Positions 14,691 to 21,460 of a DNA stretch of 21,460 nucleotides are shown here, piece by piece. Position 1 is the first letter of the stretch, and every line of letters starts with the position of its first letter. The translations under genes were made by a program, and so were the position numbers. The notes beneath the pieces are model-generated. The model was not told the DNA's origin, searched no databases, and saw nothing but the letters and a program-made list of their open reading frames with translations. This DNA comes from JAGZHZ01 sp965150505 (GTDB lineage: Bacteria; Bacillota; Clostridia; Lachnospirales; Lachnospiraceae), in the NCBI GenBank assembly GCA_965150505.1, contig CBCTVZ010000036.1, positions 1 to 21,460 on the forward strand, read 5' to 3'.

Positions 14691-14753
14691 TTATATTTTA
14701 TCACGCTCTGGCTTAAATTCTACACCCATTTCACGCATGATATCTATAATTGT
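14691..14753 (-). pseudogene. Possible 20-codon coding relic
   Basis: Between the GH3 stop and its terminator, one frame reads TIIDIMREMGVEFKPERDKI and then TAA. The composition looks like a real protein C-terminus, not random AT-rich DNA, but it has no start codon with a ribosome site. It could be the tail of a deleted gene. I do not recognise the family. Confidence 0.25.
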
Positions 14754-14758
14754 TTAAA

Positions 14759-17700
14759 TTATTCTGCAATATCACCTTTTGCAACTTCCACAAAAGTCTT
14801 TAACTGATCTGCTCTTGCCTGTGTATAAGATTCAGCCTCAATATCTACCAGATTTGCAAACTGACTGGAATCTTCTACCATATTTAAAATGTTAATTACA
14901 CTCTTCTGAAGGTCGCCCAGAGTCAATGTATTTTCATCTGGATTTCCGAAAATATCAGTTGTGCTTGGTGTCTGATGTCCTGTACTTACATTGTCCATAG
15001 CAGACAGTTTTGCTAATTTATAAGTAATTGTTACTTTTCCATCTTCTTCTTTATAAGATGCAGTTTCATTATCAATAAGACCATTCAGATGTGTTCCATT
15101 GATATCTTTTCCTTCTAACATTTCACGGATTGTCCAGTCCTGAAGTTCCTGTGTCGTATCAATTTCTTCCTGTGATTCTGTGTAATAATTACCTTCTTCA
15201 TCTACATACAGACGTACTGGACGTGTCTCTGTATCAAATGCCTCTGCTGTTGTCACAACATTAAATTCTGTTCCTTCTGGATCTGGTTTATAGTCGCCCC
15301 AGTGAGTAACTGTTGTATACGTTACAGATGTTCCACTTGCACGAGTTGTCTTGGAAACGAATGGATATCCTCCGTCTGTTGCAATTCCATTTTCATCATA
15401 TTCGATTGCTGGAGCTGCATCTGCAATATATCCTGTGATATTGGATACGATCTTACCAGCCATGATAAGATCATTTCCTGCGTGCATTGCACGAGCATCT
15501 GAGTATCCGCCTGATCCACCCCAGTCAGTCATAACCATACCATCGAATCCCCATTCTTTACGAAGAATATTCTCTAATAATTCATAGTCGTTTGCTGCTG
15601 TTACATTGTTGATCATATTGTAAGAACTCATTACAGCCATTGGCTGCGCGCTCTTTACTGCAATCTCAAAACCTTTCAGATAAATTTCACGAAGAGCACG
15701 CTCAGATACTACACTGTTGCTTCCATTTCTGGTTGTTTCCTGATTGTTTGCCGCGAAGTGTTTGATTGTAACACCGATTCCAGGATTTGTCTGAACACCT
15801 GTTGTCTCAGCAGATGCCATCATACCAGTCAGTAATGGATCTTCTGAATAATACTCAAAGTTACGTCCACAAAGAGGATTGCGGTGGATATTCATACCAG
15901 GAGCGAGCCATAATGTTACGCCTGCTGCTGTCATGTCAGCGCCGATTGCTTCACCCATCTGCTGTGCTACGTCTACATCCCAGCTCTGTGCAATCATTGT
16001 TCCTACTGGATATGCTGTACAGAACTGATAATACGTTGTTCCATCTTCTTCATAGCTCTGACTTACACGAACACCAGCTGGACCATCTGCATTTATTGTG
16101 TTTGGAATCAGACGATCTTCAATATAAAGACCGCATGTCTCGCCTGCCGCGCCGCGTACCCACAGATCATCAATCGCTTTCGTTGTAGATTCGCTGATCT
16201 TTCTTGTACTTGGAGAAGTTCCTCCTGCCGACTGTCCATCAGCATTTGGAGATTTATTTCCACCTTCTACAAAGTTTGCCAGTTCTTCAATCGTCATACC
16301 AGAAACAAACTGCTCCATTGTCAGCACGCCATTATGAACATCCAGTAATGTATAATATTCTGCTGTTCCATCTTCTTCGCTGCCACTCTTTACACGGAAG
16401 TTTGCCATTTCTTCTGGTTTTTCAGAAGTTGCATTTCCCTCTGCATCAAAGTATACTGGATTTACATTGTAATCAATATTTGTCTGATAGTTGTATCCAT
16501 TTACATCTACTTCATCTGTCGTAGCAGAAATGTATACGTTGACATCCTCATATGTCTCTCCGTCTTTCAGTTCCGGATATACAGCTTCTGTATTTTCCAG
16601 ATCTGCGCCGGACAGAGCCAGTTCTACAACACCTTCTGTACTCTTTCCATCATTATATGCTTCTGCTGAGATTCCTGCTTCTTTAAATGTCTCTTTCATC
16701 TTTGTAAGATTTTCAACATTTGTCTCAACGTCAACACCTTCTATTCCCTGAAGATATGGAGGTGTTCCACGTCCGCCTGATGATCCGCCAGGGTTTGCTC
16801 CGTCACGCGAAACGGTCATCTGATTTGTCAGCTGTTCTGTAATCACGGTCTTATCTACTTTAATTACCGCTTCTGGATTTGTATTTCTTGAGCTGTTTCC
16901 GACACGAATCACATAATCTCCTGCTTCCAGAATATATGCGGCACGTTCTTCGCTGTAGGAAGACATTTCAGATGGATCAAAAGTCAAAGTTAATGTCTGA
17001 GACTGTCCAGGAGCCAGTAAATCTGTTTTTCCAAAAGCAGCCAATTCCTGATACGGTTTGTCCAGTTCTCCTGAAGGCGCTGAGAAGTATACTTCAACAA
17101 CTTCTTTTCCTGAATATGTATCTCCTGTATTTGTAACGGTCACATTAACAGTCACTTTATCAGCATCTGCTGTAACACTGTCTGTCACAACATCAAATGT
17201 AGTATAAGACAGTCCATATCCAAATGGATAATTTACTTTTTCAGGTGCAAATGTATCAAAGTAACGATATCCTACATAGATATCTTCTAAATAATATTCC
17301 ACATAAGAAGAATATGGATCTTCTTCATTGATTGCTGCAAAATATTCTGTGGATGGATAATCTGTGATATCGGATGCCCATGTATCTACTGTTTTTCCTG
17401 AAGGCGTCACTGTGCCGTTCAAAACCTGAACTGCTGCGTCACCGCTTAACATACCTGGGTTTGACATAACAAGCATTGCATCTGCTCCAGACTCATCAAA
17501 CCAGCTTGTGTCAATGCTGATTACGTTCAGAACAACAATACATTTATCAAATACAGAGCTTAAAAGCTGAATGTTTGCAAGTTCTGTATCACTCAGATAG
17601 TAATCTCCTTTTGTAGGAGTACGATCTGCGCCTTCACCGGCATTTCTGCGTACAACATAGATTGCTGTATCTGTCTGCTGTGCTGTCTGTGAAACGTCTT

Positions 17701-18190
17701 CATATGTCAACATCCAGTCTTCAGCAAGAGAACTTCTTCCCATACCGCTGACACTTGTCGGATTTGCTTCATTATAGTCACGCAGATAATTTTCTGTCAA
17801 AACATTGTATCCTGCATTAAGGAAGCCATCCAGTACAGAAGATGCGATTGCTACGCCATCCACTTTTGTTCCGTCTGGATAAACGATACGGTTGTTTACT
17901 GCTCCAGAACCTGTTCCGCCCTTTACTGTCTGAACTGCACCTGCTCCGTACAGAGCTACATCTCCACTCTTTGCGATTGGCAGAGCATTGTTATTGTTCT
18001 CAAGAAGAACCATACCTTCCGTAGCCATCTGCAAAGAAATATTTGCGCTGTCAATTTCATGCTGAGAAACTTCATCCGTTGTCACTGCACCTGGACCTGC
18101 TGCAAATACGCTGCTTCCTGATGCCATAACCATGGAAGCAGATAGTACTGCTGTAAGCACTTTTTTGGCGATTCGTTTGTTTTTATTCAT
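14759..18190 (-). CDS. Secreted GH3 beta-glycosidase with permuted domain order
   Basis: This is a glycoside hydrolase family 3 enzyme (beta-glucosidase or beta-xylosidase type) of 1143 residues. The start is ATG 18190 (MNKNKRIAKK), with AAAGGGG at 18200-18206; the longer ORF from 18235 has no such site. A signal peptide ends near SSVFA-A (about residue 30). The usual C-terminal domain comes first (about 45-330; GEGADR with candidate acid/base Glu186; FGYGLSYTTF near 325), then a fibronectin-III-like domain (330-440). Next come an unusual acidic insert (440-615) and the TIM-barrel catalytic domain (625-915). The barrel has RNFEYYSEDP (Arg776), IKHFAANNQE (Lys810-His811) and VMTDWGG with nucleophile Asp889. 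About 225 further residues follow. Permuted GH3 enzymes are known from Ruminococcus albus and Butyrivibrio. No cell-wall anchor is seen. The sugar substrate is unresolved. Confidence 0.9.
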   Translation of the reverse strand: MNKNKRIAKKVLTAVLSASMVMASGSSVFAAGPGAVTTDEVSQHEIDSANISLQMATEGMVLLENNNNALPIAKSGDVALYGAGAVQTVKGGTGSGAVNNRIVYPDGTKVDGVAIASSVLDGFLNAGYNVLTENYLRDYNEANPTSVSGMGRSSLAEDWMLTYEDVSQTAQQTDTAIYVVRRNAGEGADRTPTKGDYYLSDTELANIQLLSSVFDKCIVVLNVISIDTSWFDESGADAMLVMSNPGMLSGDAAVQVLNGTVTPSGKTVDTWASDITDYPSTEYFAAINEEDPYSSYVEYYLEDIYVGYRYFDTFAPEKVNYPFGYGLSYTTFDVVTDSVTADADKVTVNVTVTNTGDTYSGKEVVEVYFSAPSGELDKPYQELAAFGKTDLLAPGQSQTLTLTFDPSEMSSYSEERAAYILEAGDYVIRVGNSSRNTNPEAVIKVDKTVITEQLTNQMTVSRDGANPGGSSGGRGTPPYLQGIEGVDVETNVENLTKMKETFKEAGISAEAYNDGKSTEGVVELALSGADLENTEAVYPELKDGETYEDVNVYISATTDEVDVNGYNYQTNIDYNVNPVYFDAEGNATSEKPEEMANFRVKSGSEEDGTAEYYTLLDVHNGVLTMEQFVSGMTIEELANFVEGGNKSPNADGQSAGGTSPSTRKISESTTKAIDDLWVRGAAGETCGLYIEDRLIPNTINADGPAGVRVSQSYEEDGTTYYQFCTAYPVGTMIAQSWDVDVAQQMGEAIGADMTAAGVTLWLAPGMNIHRNPLCGRNFEYYSEDPLLTGMMASAETTGVQTNPGIGVTIKHFAANNQETTRNGSNSVVSERALREIYLKGFEIAVKSAQPMAVMSSYNMINNVTAANDYELLENILRKEWGFDGMVMTDWGGSGGYSDARAMHAGNDLIMAGKIVSNITGYIADAAPAIEYDENGIATDGGYPFVSKTTRASGTSVTYTTVTHWGDYKPDPEGTEFNVVTTAEAFDTETRPVRLYVDEEGNYYTESQEEIDTTQELQDWTIREMLEGKDINGTHLNGLIDNETASYKEEDGKVTITYKLAKLSAMDNVSTGHQTPSTTDIFGNPDENTLTLGDLQKSVINILNMVEDSSQFANLVDIEAESYTQARADQLKTFVEVAKGDIAE

Positions 18191-18224
18191 TTTTATTTTC
18201 CCCTTTCGGTTTCTTATGGCACTT

Positions 18225-18289
18225 ATTATAATCAAAATATTTTTTCATTTCTTTCTCTTATCCGACTTATTTTTTCACATTTCCGACTT
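18225..18289 (-). promoter_or_regulatory. GH3 promoter with paired direct repeats (activator site)
   Basis: On the minus strand TATAAT (18230-18225) is a perfect -10, but the -35 position (AAGAAA) does not match TTGACA. Just upstream are two copies of AAGTCGGA (18268-18261 and 18289-18282), spaced exactly 21 bp, at about -43 to -50 and -64 to -71. This geometry suits an AraC-type or LytTR-type activator that replaces a missing -35. The regulator is not in the window. Confidence 0.5.
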
Positions 18290-18304
18290 TCTTTTATTTT
18301 TTTC

Positions 18305-18349
18305 AAAAAAAATAGCGTCAATCCCATATCGAAATATGAGATTGACACT
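18305..18349 (-). terminator. Terminator of the DUF2871 operon
   Basis: On the minus strand AGTGTCAATCTCATAT (18349-18334) pairs with ATATGGGATTGACGCT (18329-18314) through a TTCG loop with a few G-T pairs. A T-rich tract (18312-18305) follows. A very stable hairpin. Confidence 0.9.
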
Positions 18350-18372
18350 ACAAATATTTTCCACTAGTTCTT

Positions 18373-18801
18373 TTATTTTTCCTGTGAACTTTTTGTAAGA
18401 TCCTTTATCAAACCAAAGAAGAACACCAAACTGACGGTAAGTAAAATATGACTGACTCCTGCGAAACCAGAAAGCATCGCATTTTTTGTCACAGATAAAG
18501 AAAGATCTCTGACCTGAACGATACCTCTTGTAAGCAGTGTCACTGCGAACATCAGCAATGCGCCATTGTACAGCCAATAAAATCTATGAAACTTTTTCAT
18601 ATTCAGTCTATCTTCATGATCTTTTACAAAAAGAGCTAGAATCAAAAATAATAATACGCCTAAAATAAAGAAATGTGTATGAATAACTCCTAATGTCGTT
18701 TTGCCTGTATACCCGTTAAATTTTGTAAATTCTCGGTAAAACACACCTGCACTCAACGAAAGAATAAGATATATAAAAGATGTATTCACTAATTTTTTCA
18801 T
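18373..18801 (-). CDS. DUF2871 family four-helix membrane protein
   Basis: This 142-residue integral membrane protein has four helices (about 6-22, 38-60, 72-94, 110-132). It matches the DUF2871 family through its opening (SFIYLILSLSAGVFYREFTKF), the GVIHTHFFILG motif in helix 2 and SHILLTVSLVFFF in helix 4. The conserved His residues inside helices recall heme-ligand patterns of small oxidase-like membrane proteins, but heme binding is only my inference. The gene starts at ATG 18801, directly next to the stop of the upstream seven-helix gene, so the two are translationally coupled. The pair sits under an operator shared with the TetR gene upstream. It is the last gene before a strong terminator. 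Confidence 0.85.
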   Translation of the reverse strand: MKKLVNTSFIYLILSLSAGVFYREFTKFNGYTGKTTLGVIHTHFFILGVLLFLILALFVKDHEDRLNMKKFHRFYWLYNGALLMFAVTLLTRGIVQVRDLSLSVTKNAMLSGFAGVSHILLTVSLVFFFGLIKDLTKSSQEK

Positions 18802-19467
18802 TTATTTTCCCTCTTTCTTCATGGCATGATATCCAATCCATACTGTCCATACATACGCTAATGTTTTTGGAATCATCAGCATTCCGATCATTGGAACTAT
18901 ATCTGCAAATAATACGACTGGTATATAGAAACCAAAGCTGATTACGATGGTAAGCCACATATTTTTAAACAATTTATCATTGTGTTCACGAGAACTTTTA
19001 TAAAACAGAACGACAATCAAAATACCCATTAAGGTAAATGGAATATTTCTATATATTCCCCATGAAAGAGGAGCAGCGGAACTGGTCCATGCGTTCTGAG
19101 GGAAGAAACATAATACAATTCTTAATAATGCTAATAAATAAATCGCTATTGTAGTATTTTTCTGACCTTTTACATCATATCGGATACGCCAAATATGGTA
19201 TAAAATAATATAAAATACCGTCATCGTGATCGATGTGATAAATTTTCCTATTCCCAATGCTGTTGTATAATTTTCAAGTCCTGTCGTACACAGTGCAATC
19301 GCTCTTGGAACTAAATGGAAAGAATCTCCTAATCCCAGAACAACCGCCATAATTCCAAATAACTTATACTGCTTATTTCCATGGCTTTTCGCGATCATGA
19401 TAATGCCCAATGCTACGACACCAATCAGATAACACGCGTCAAATAAAGTTTCAATAATTGCTTGCAT
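18802..19467 (-). CDS. Seven-helix-type membrane protein of a TetR-linked operon
   Basis: This 221-residue hydrophobic protein has about seven membrane helices (near 5-25, 33-52, 66-88, 102-120, 134-152, 162-183, 188-208) and a conserved-looking GDSFHLVPR motif after helix 2. I do not recognise a functional family. The start is ATG 19467 (MQAIIE), set by AGGAGG at 19475-19480 with 7-nt spacing; the longer reading from 19503 starts inside the operator. The stop abuts the start of the DUF2871 gene. A 13-bp palindrome at 19490-19502, identical in its arms to one upstream of the TetR gene, lies between the -10 and the ribosome site. The operon is therefore very likely repressed by that TetR. A role in sensing or exporting a membrane-active compound is only a guess. 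Confidence 0.8.
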   Translation of the reverse strand: MQAIIETLFDACYLIGVVALGIIMIAKSHGNKQYKLFGIMAVVLGLGDSFHLVPRAIALCTTGLENYTTALGIGKFITSITMTVFYIILYHIWRIRYDVKGQKNTTIAIYLLALLRIVLCFFPQNAWTSSAAPLSWGIYRNIPFTLMGILIVVLFYKSSREHNDKLFKNMWLTIVISFGFYIPVVLFADIVPMIGMLMIPKTLAYVWTVWIGYHAMKKEGK

Positions 19468-19489
19468 TTTATAGCCTCCTTTTTTAAAT

Positions 19490-19502
19490 TGAACATTGTT
19501 CA
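19490..19502. promoter_or_regulatory. TetR operator at the membrane-protein operon
   Basis: TGAACATTGTTCA has 6-bp arms around one central base. It lies 7 bp past a likely -10 (TATAAA, 19514-19509 on the minus strand) and covers the expected transcription start. The arms equal those of the site at 20121-20133. Confidence 0.8.
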
Positions 19503-19520
19503 TTTTGTTTTATAAAAGAG

Positions 19521-19546
19521 CCCACTTGATCAAATGATTCAGTGGG
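19521..19546 (-). terminator. Weak terminator overlapping the TetR stop codon
   Basis: CCCACT and AGTGGG arms, with further inner pairing (AATC/GATC), are followed by CTCTTTTA on the minus strand. The TetR stop codon (19541-19539) lies inside the hairpin. It separates the regulator from the downstream operon. Confidence 0.6.
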
Positions 19547-20102
19547 ATTTATAAATATAATTTGAAATAAAGATCAAAAGTGGAGAAAAATCTTCTCTTT
19601 TCAGCAAAGAAGAGATCAACAAAGTAAAAATATACTCAATAAATTTTTCCTCTGTAAATTCATGATGAAAGAGATCTTTCTTAACCTGCGTATCTTTTCT
19701 CAATACATCCAAAAGCGTTTTCTTTAATTTAGAAAAATAAAGATTCATCATCTCAATTCCTTCTTTTTTTCCCTCCGTAGCAAAATTTAAAGAATGGATG
19801 GAAAAAAATCCAGGGTATTTTGTATTCCCATTTTCAATGATTTGATACATACATTGAACGGCTTCGATAAAACAATTCGATTTTGTCAAATGATCAAACG
19901 GTTCAAATATTTCTTTCCATACGCTTTCTACCGTCGCTATCACAAGTTTTGTCTTTGATGGAAAATAATTATATACCGTTCCAATCGAAATACCACATTC
20001 CTGTGCAATATTTCTCATATTAAATGATGAAATTCCATTTTTCAAAATATATTTTTTGCTTTTATTTAAAATAGCTTCTTCTGTCGTTATTTGTCTATTC
20101 AA
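19539..20102 (-). CDS. TetR/AcrR-family transcriptional repressor
   Basis: This 187-residue one-component regulator has an N-terminal helix-turn-helix (about residues 28-50: NMRNIAQECGISIGTVYNYFPSKTKL) and a helical ligand-binding C-terminal domain of no special motif. Translation begins at TTG 20102: AGGAGG lies 6 nt upstream, and no in-frame ATG exists before the helix-turn-helix. The palindrome TGAACA-N-TGTTCA occurs both at its own promoter and at the promoter of the downstream two-gene membrane operon, so it should repress itself and that operon until an effector binds. The effector is unknown. The rare start codon suggests low expression. Confidence 0.92.
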   Translation of the reverse strand: MNRQITTEEAILNKSKKYILKNGISSFNMRNIAQECGISIGTVYNYFPSKTKLVIATVESVWKEIFEPFDHLTKSNCFIEAVQCMYQIIENGNTKYPGFFSIHSLNFATEGKKEGIEMMNLYFSKLKKTLLDVLRKDTQVKKDLFHHEFTEEKFIEYIFTLLISSLLKREDFSPLLIFISNYIYKSH

Positions 20103-20120
20103 CTTCAGCCTCCTGCAACA

Positions 20121-20133
20121 TGAACACTGTTCA
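20121..20133. promoter_or_regulatory. TetR operator at its own promoter
   Basis: TGAACACTGTTCA has the same 6-bp arms as 19490-19502, placed 6 bp past the -10 hexamer and overlapping the transcription start. This fits autoregulation. Confidence 0.8.
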
Positions 20134-20138
20134 CTTTA

Positions 20139-20167
20139 TGTATATCATACCTTTTTTTACTTGTCAA
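20139..20167 (-). promoter_or_regulatory. Promoter of the TetR gene
   Basis: On the minus strand: TTGACA (20167-20162), 17-bp spacer, TATACA (20144-20139). Near consensus, followed at once by the operator. Confidence 0.8.
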
Positions 20168-20209
20168 GATCAAAAGATTCGATTCAAAATATGAATTTTT
20201 TACCAAATA

Positions 20210-20234
20210 TCACAGCCCCTTGTTTTAGCTGTGA
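20210..20234 (-). terminator. Possible terminator of the phosphoesterase gene
   Basis: The TCACAGC/GCTGTGA stem of 7 bp with an 11-nt loop lies 7 bp beyond the stop at 20241. The T-tract on the minus strand is poor (TATTTGG), so termination may be weak. Confidence 0.4.
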
Positions 20235-20240
20235 AAAATG

Positions 20241-20939
20241 TCAATCCAATATTTTCTCCGGTTTAAACTTTAAATAATCTCCAGAAACTAATTTATACTC
20301 GATACCATTTACATATCCTTTAAAGCTGTCATCGTATCGTTCTCTTCCATGACAGTGAGAATATATCACTTTTTCTGCTCCATACGATTCTGCCATTAAA
20401 GTAAATGGGCTTTGATTCTCCCCAATCGTTGTGGGAGGATAATGCAGAAACATCAAAAATTTTTCATATCCTGCCCCTTTTGCAGCTTCAAAAGAAACTT
20501 TCAGCCGTTCTACTTCACGGTCACGGATTTTCAAAAAATGTTCCACACTATCTTTTCCCTCATAACAATATCCCTTTGTTCCAACTAAGGCATAATCTTG
20601 ATAAGCAAAAAAATTATTCTGAAGAAAAGAAAGTTTTCCGGCAAATTGTTCGTTGAGCTGGCGTGTTTTTTTTGCATCCCAAAACATATCATGATTCCCC
20701 CGCAGAAGAATCTTCCGCCCTGGAAGCGCTTCTATAAATGCAAGATCTTCTTTCGCTTCCGCCAGATTTCTTCCCCAAGAATGATCGCCCGTAATCACAG
20801 CCGTATCTTCTTGTGTGATTCGTCTCTTCCAATATTTTTCTATTTTTTTTACATGATTTTTCCACTCTGTACCAAATATATCCATTGGCTTATTTGCTGT
20901 AAATGACAAGTGAAAATCTCCGATTGCATATAGCGCCAT
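20241..20939 (-). CDS. Calcineurin-like metallophosphoesterase
   Basis: This 232-residue soluble two-metal phosphoesterase has the full motif set: GDFH (Asp8, His10), GDHSWG (Asp52), RGNHD (Asn82, His83), FLHYPP (His166) and YSHCHG (His195, His197). The last motif has Ser where most family members have Gly. It resembles the COG1768 group of predicted phosphohydrolases, whose substrate is unknown. No signal peptide or membrane helix is present, so it is cytoplasmic. The start is ATG 20939 with AGGAG at 20945-20949. It lies between an hsdR fragment and the TetR gene and appears to be a stand-alone gene. Its promoter was not identified. Confidence 0.88.
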   Translation of the reverse strand: MALYAIGDFHLSFTANKPMDIFGTEWKNHVKKIEKYWKRRITQEDTAVITGDHSWGRNLAEAKEDLAFIEALPGRKILLRGNHDMFWDAKKTRQLNEQFAGKLSFLQNNFFAYQDYALVGTKGYCYEGKDSVEHFLKIRDREVERLKVSFEAAKGAGYEKFLMFLHYPPTTIGENQSPFTLMAESYGAEKVIYSHCHGRERYDDSFKGYVNGIEYKLVSGDYLKFKPEKILD

Positions 20940-21067
20940 ACGATCTCCTTCTTTAAAAAATGTCCTACTTTTCTTTCCTCTCTTCTGTTTTTCTATCTCT
21001 CATCTTTCTGGTGCTTTTTAAGATTTCATACACCGAAATCCAAAAATTCTTTGACCCATTCGATTCA

Positions 21068-21418
21068 CTATGCAGATACGTTCGTCGCATTTTCTGTGAT
21101 GGACTTGATTGTTTCTATCAAAGAATTTCTTGTCTTTGCATCAAACATTTTGATAAAACTAATCGGTTTGTCAAACGGTGGTTTTTGCAAATCTGAAATA
21201 TTTTCCATATATCCATTTTGTTCAATATGGTTGATGATTTTATATACAAATGAAATTTGTCTCTGGTTCAAGGAGGCATCGTTGATAAACTTAGAGAAAG
21301 CCTCCATCGCCGCTTCATGATCCAATTTTGCAATCTGGCGAATCAATAATCCAAACGGCATAGAGCCAAATTCTCTCTCATACTCTTCTTTACTTCCAAG
21401 TTCACTTTTGACACTCCA
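21068..21418 (-). pseudogene. hsdR: Type I restriction HsdR, C-terminal fragment
   Basis: This is the last 115 or so residues of a type I restriction-modification motor/nuclease subunit. The LGSKEEYEREFG start, GLLIRQIAKLDHEAAMEAFSKF, INDASLNQRQISFVYKIINHIEQNGYM and KPPFDKPISFIKMF blocks match the HsdR C-terminal helical domain that contacts the methyltransferase core. Full HsdR has about 1000 residues, so most of the gene is absent here. The 5' side ends at a perfect hairpin (21419-21434) typical of IS200/IS605-type ends, and the frame reads on into it as NPTALAV. The gene was probably cut by insertion. The rest may lie beyond the window. The fragment alone cannot restrict DNA. Confidence 0.85.
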
Positions 21419-21460
21419 CACGGCTAAAGCCGTGGGATTCTTGCTACCTGCTACACATAA
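21419..21460. mobile_element. Probable IS200/IS605 (TnpB-type) element end
   Basis: The perfect stem CACGGCT-AA-AGCCGTG (21419-21434) followed by GGATTCTTGC is the kind of terminal hairpin that TnpA recognises in IS200/IS605 and TnpB-only elements. It abuts the broken hsdR. The rest of the element is outside the window, so orientation and type are open. Confidence 0.6.

Noticed and set aside
15787..16524. Two plus-strand ORFs (133 and 106 codons) inside GH3
   Set aside because: Antisense to the conserved GH3 catalytic domain; His/Leu/Ser-rich composition with no motif.
18191..18235. N-terminal extension of GH3 (MIIISAIRNRKGKIK)
   Set aside because: It overlaps the ribosome site and -10 region, and the signal peptide fits the ATG at 18190.
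1..21460. CRISPR array, tRNA or rRNA genes
   Set aside because: No regularly spaced repeats, no cloverleaf-like or rRNA-like segments were seen on reading the window.

Overview
The window looks like part of a Gram-positive, low-GC gut Clostridia chromosome, most likely a Lachnospiraceae member (Blautia/Ruminococcus/Dorea type). I infer this from AT-rich spacers, strong AGGAGG-type ribosome sites, sigma-A promoters, a ZTP riboswitch ahead of split purine genes, a DUF6472-like small protein, a CmpB/DUF1113 membrane protein and a domain-permuted secreted GH3 enzyme. No rRNA, tRNA or CRISPR array was seen.

Positions 1-2800 are a graveyard of accessory DNA. A ParM-like actin gene has an in-frame stop and breaks off directly inside a DUF6040-like membrane/coiled-coil gene. 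That second gene is itself frameshifted by a perfect 10-bp tandem duplication. Two small hypothetical ORFs follow, then a CarD-like fragment that runs head-on into a MATE efflux gene missing both ends. This reads as the decayed remnant of an integrative conjugative element or plasmid, with a 9-bp inverted repeat near its outer junction.

Positions 2800-5880 hold an Hsp20 chaperone gene with a textbook promoter overlapped by a degenerate CIRCE (HrcA) operator, a small membrane protein on the opposite strand, and a secreted type B carboxylesterase.

Positions 5974-8045 (minus strand) are a purine operon: a ZTP (pfl) riboswitch with terminator, an archaeal-type IMP cyclohydrolase (PurO-like) and a stand-alone AICAR formyltransferase. 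Together these replace the usual bifunctional PurH. A small cysteine-containing protein and a CmpB-like membrane protein follow.

Positions 9616-14488 (minus strand) carry an Lsa-type ABC-F gene and a fused MacB-like ABC transporter with a very large extracytoplasmic domain. The ABC-F leader contains a 17-codon upstream ORF and an intrinsic terminator just ahead of the gene, the hallmark of antibiotic-responsive attenuation.

Positions 14759-18350 are a 1143-residue secreted GH3 glycosidase with permuted domains, preceded by paired 8-bp direct repeats 21 bp apart that look like an activator site. Positions 18314-20167 are a TetR regulator and a two-gene membrane-protein operon (a seven-helix type protein plus DUF2871). 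The same 13-bp palindrome sits at both promoters. A metallophosphoesterase follows. The right edge is an hsdR (type I restriction) C-terminal fragment cut by what looks like an IS200/IS605 (TnpB-type) terminal hairpin.
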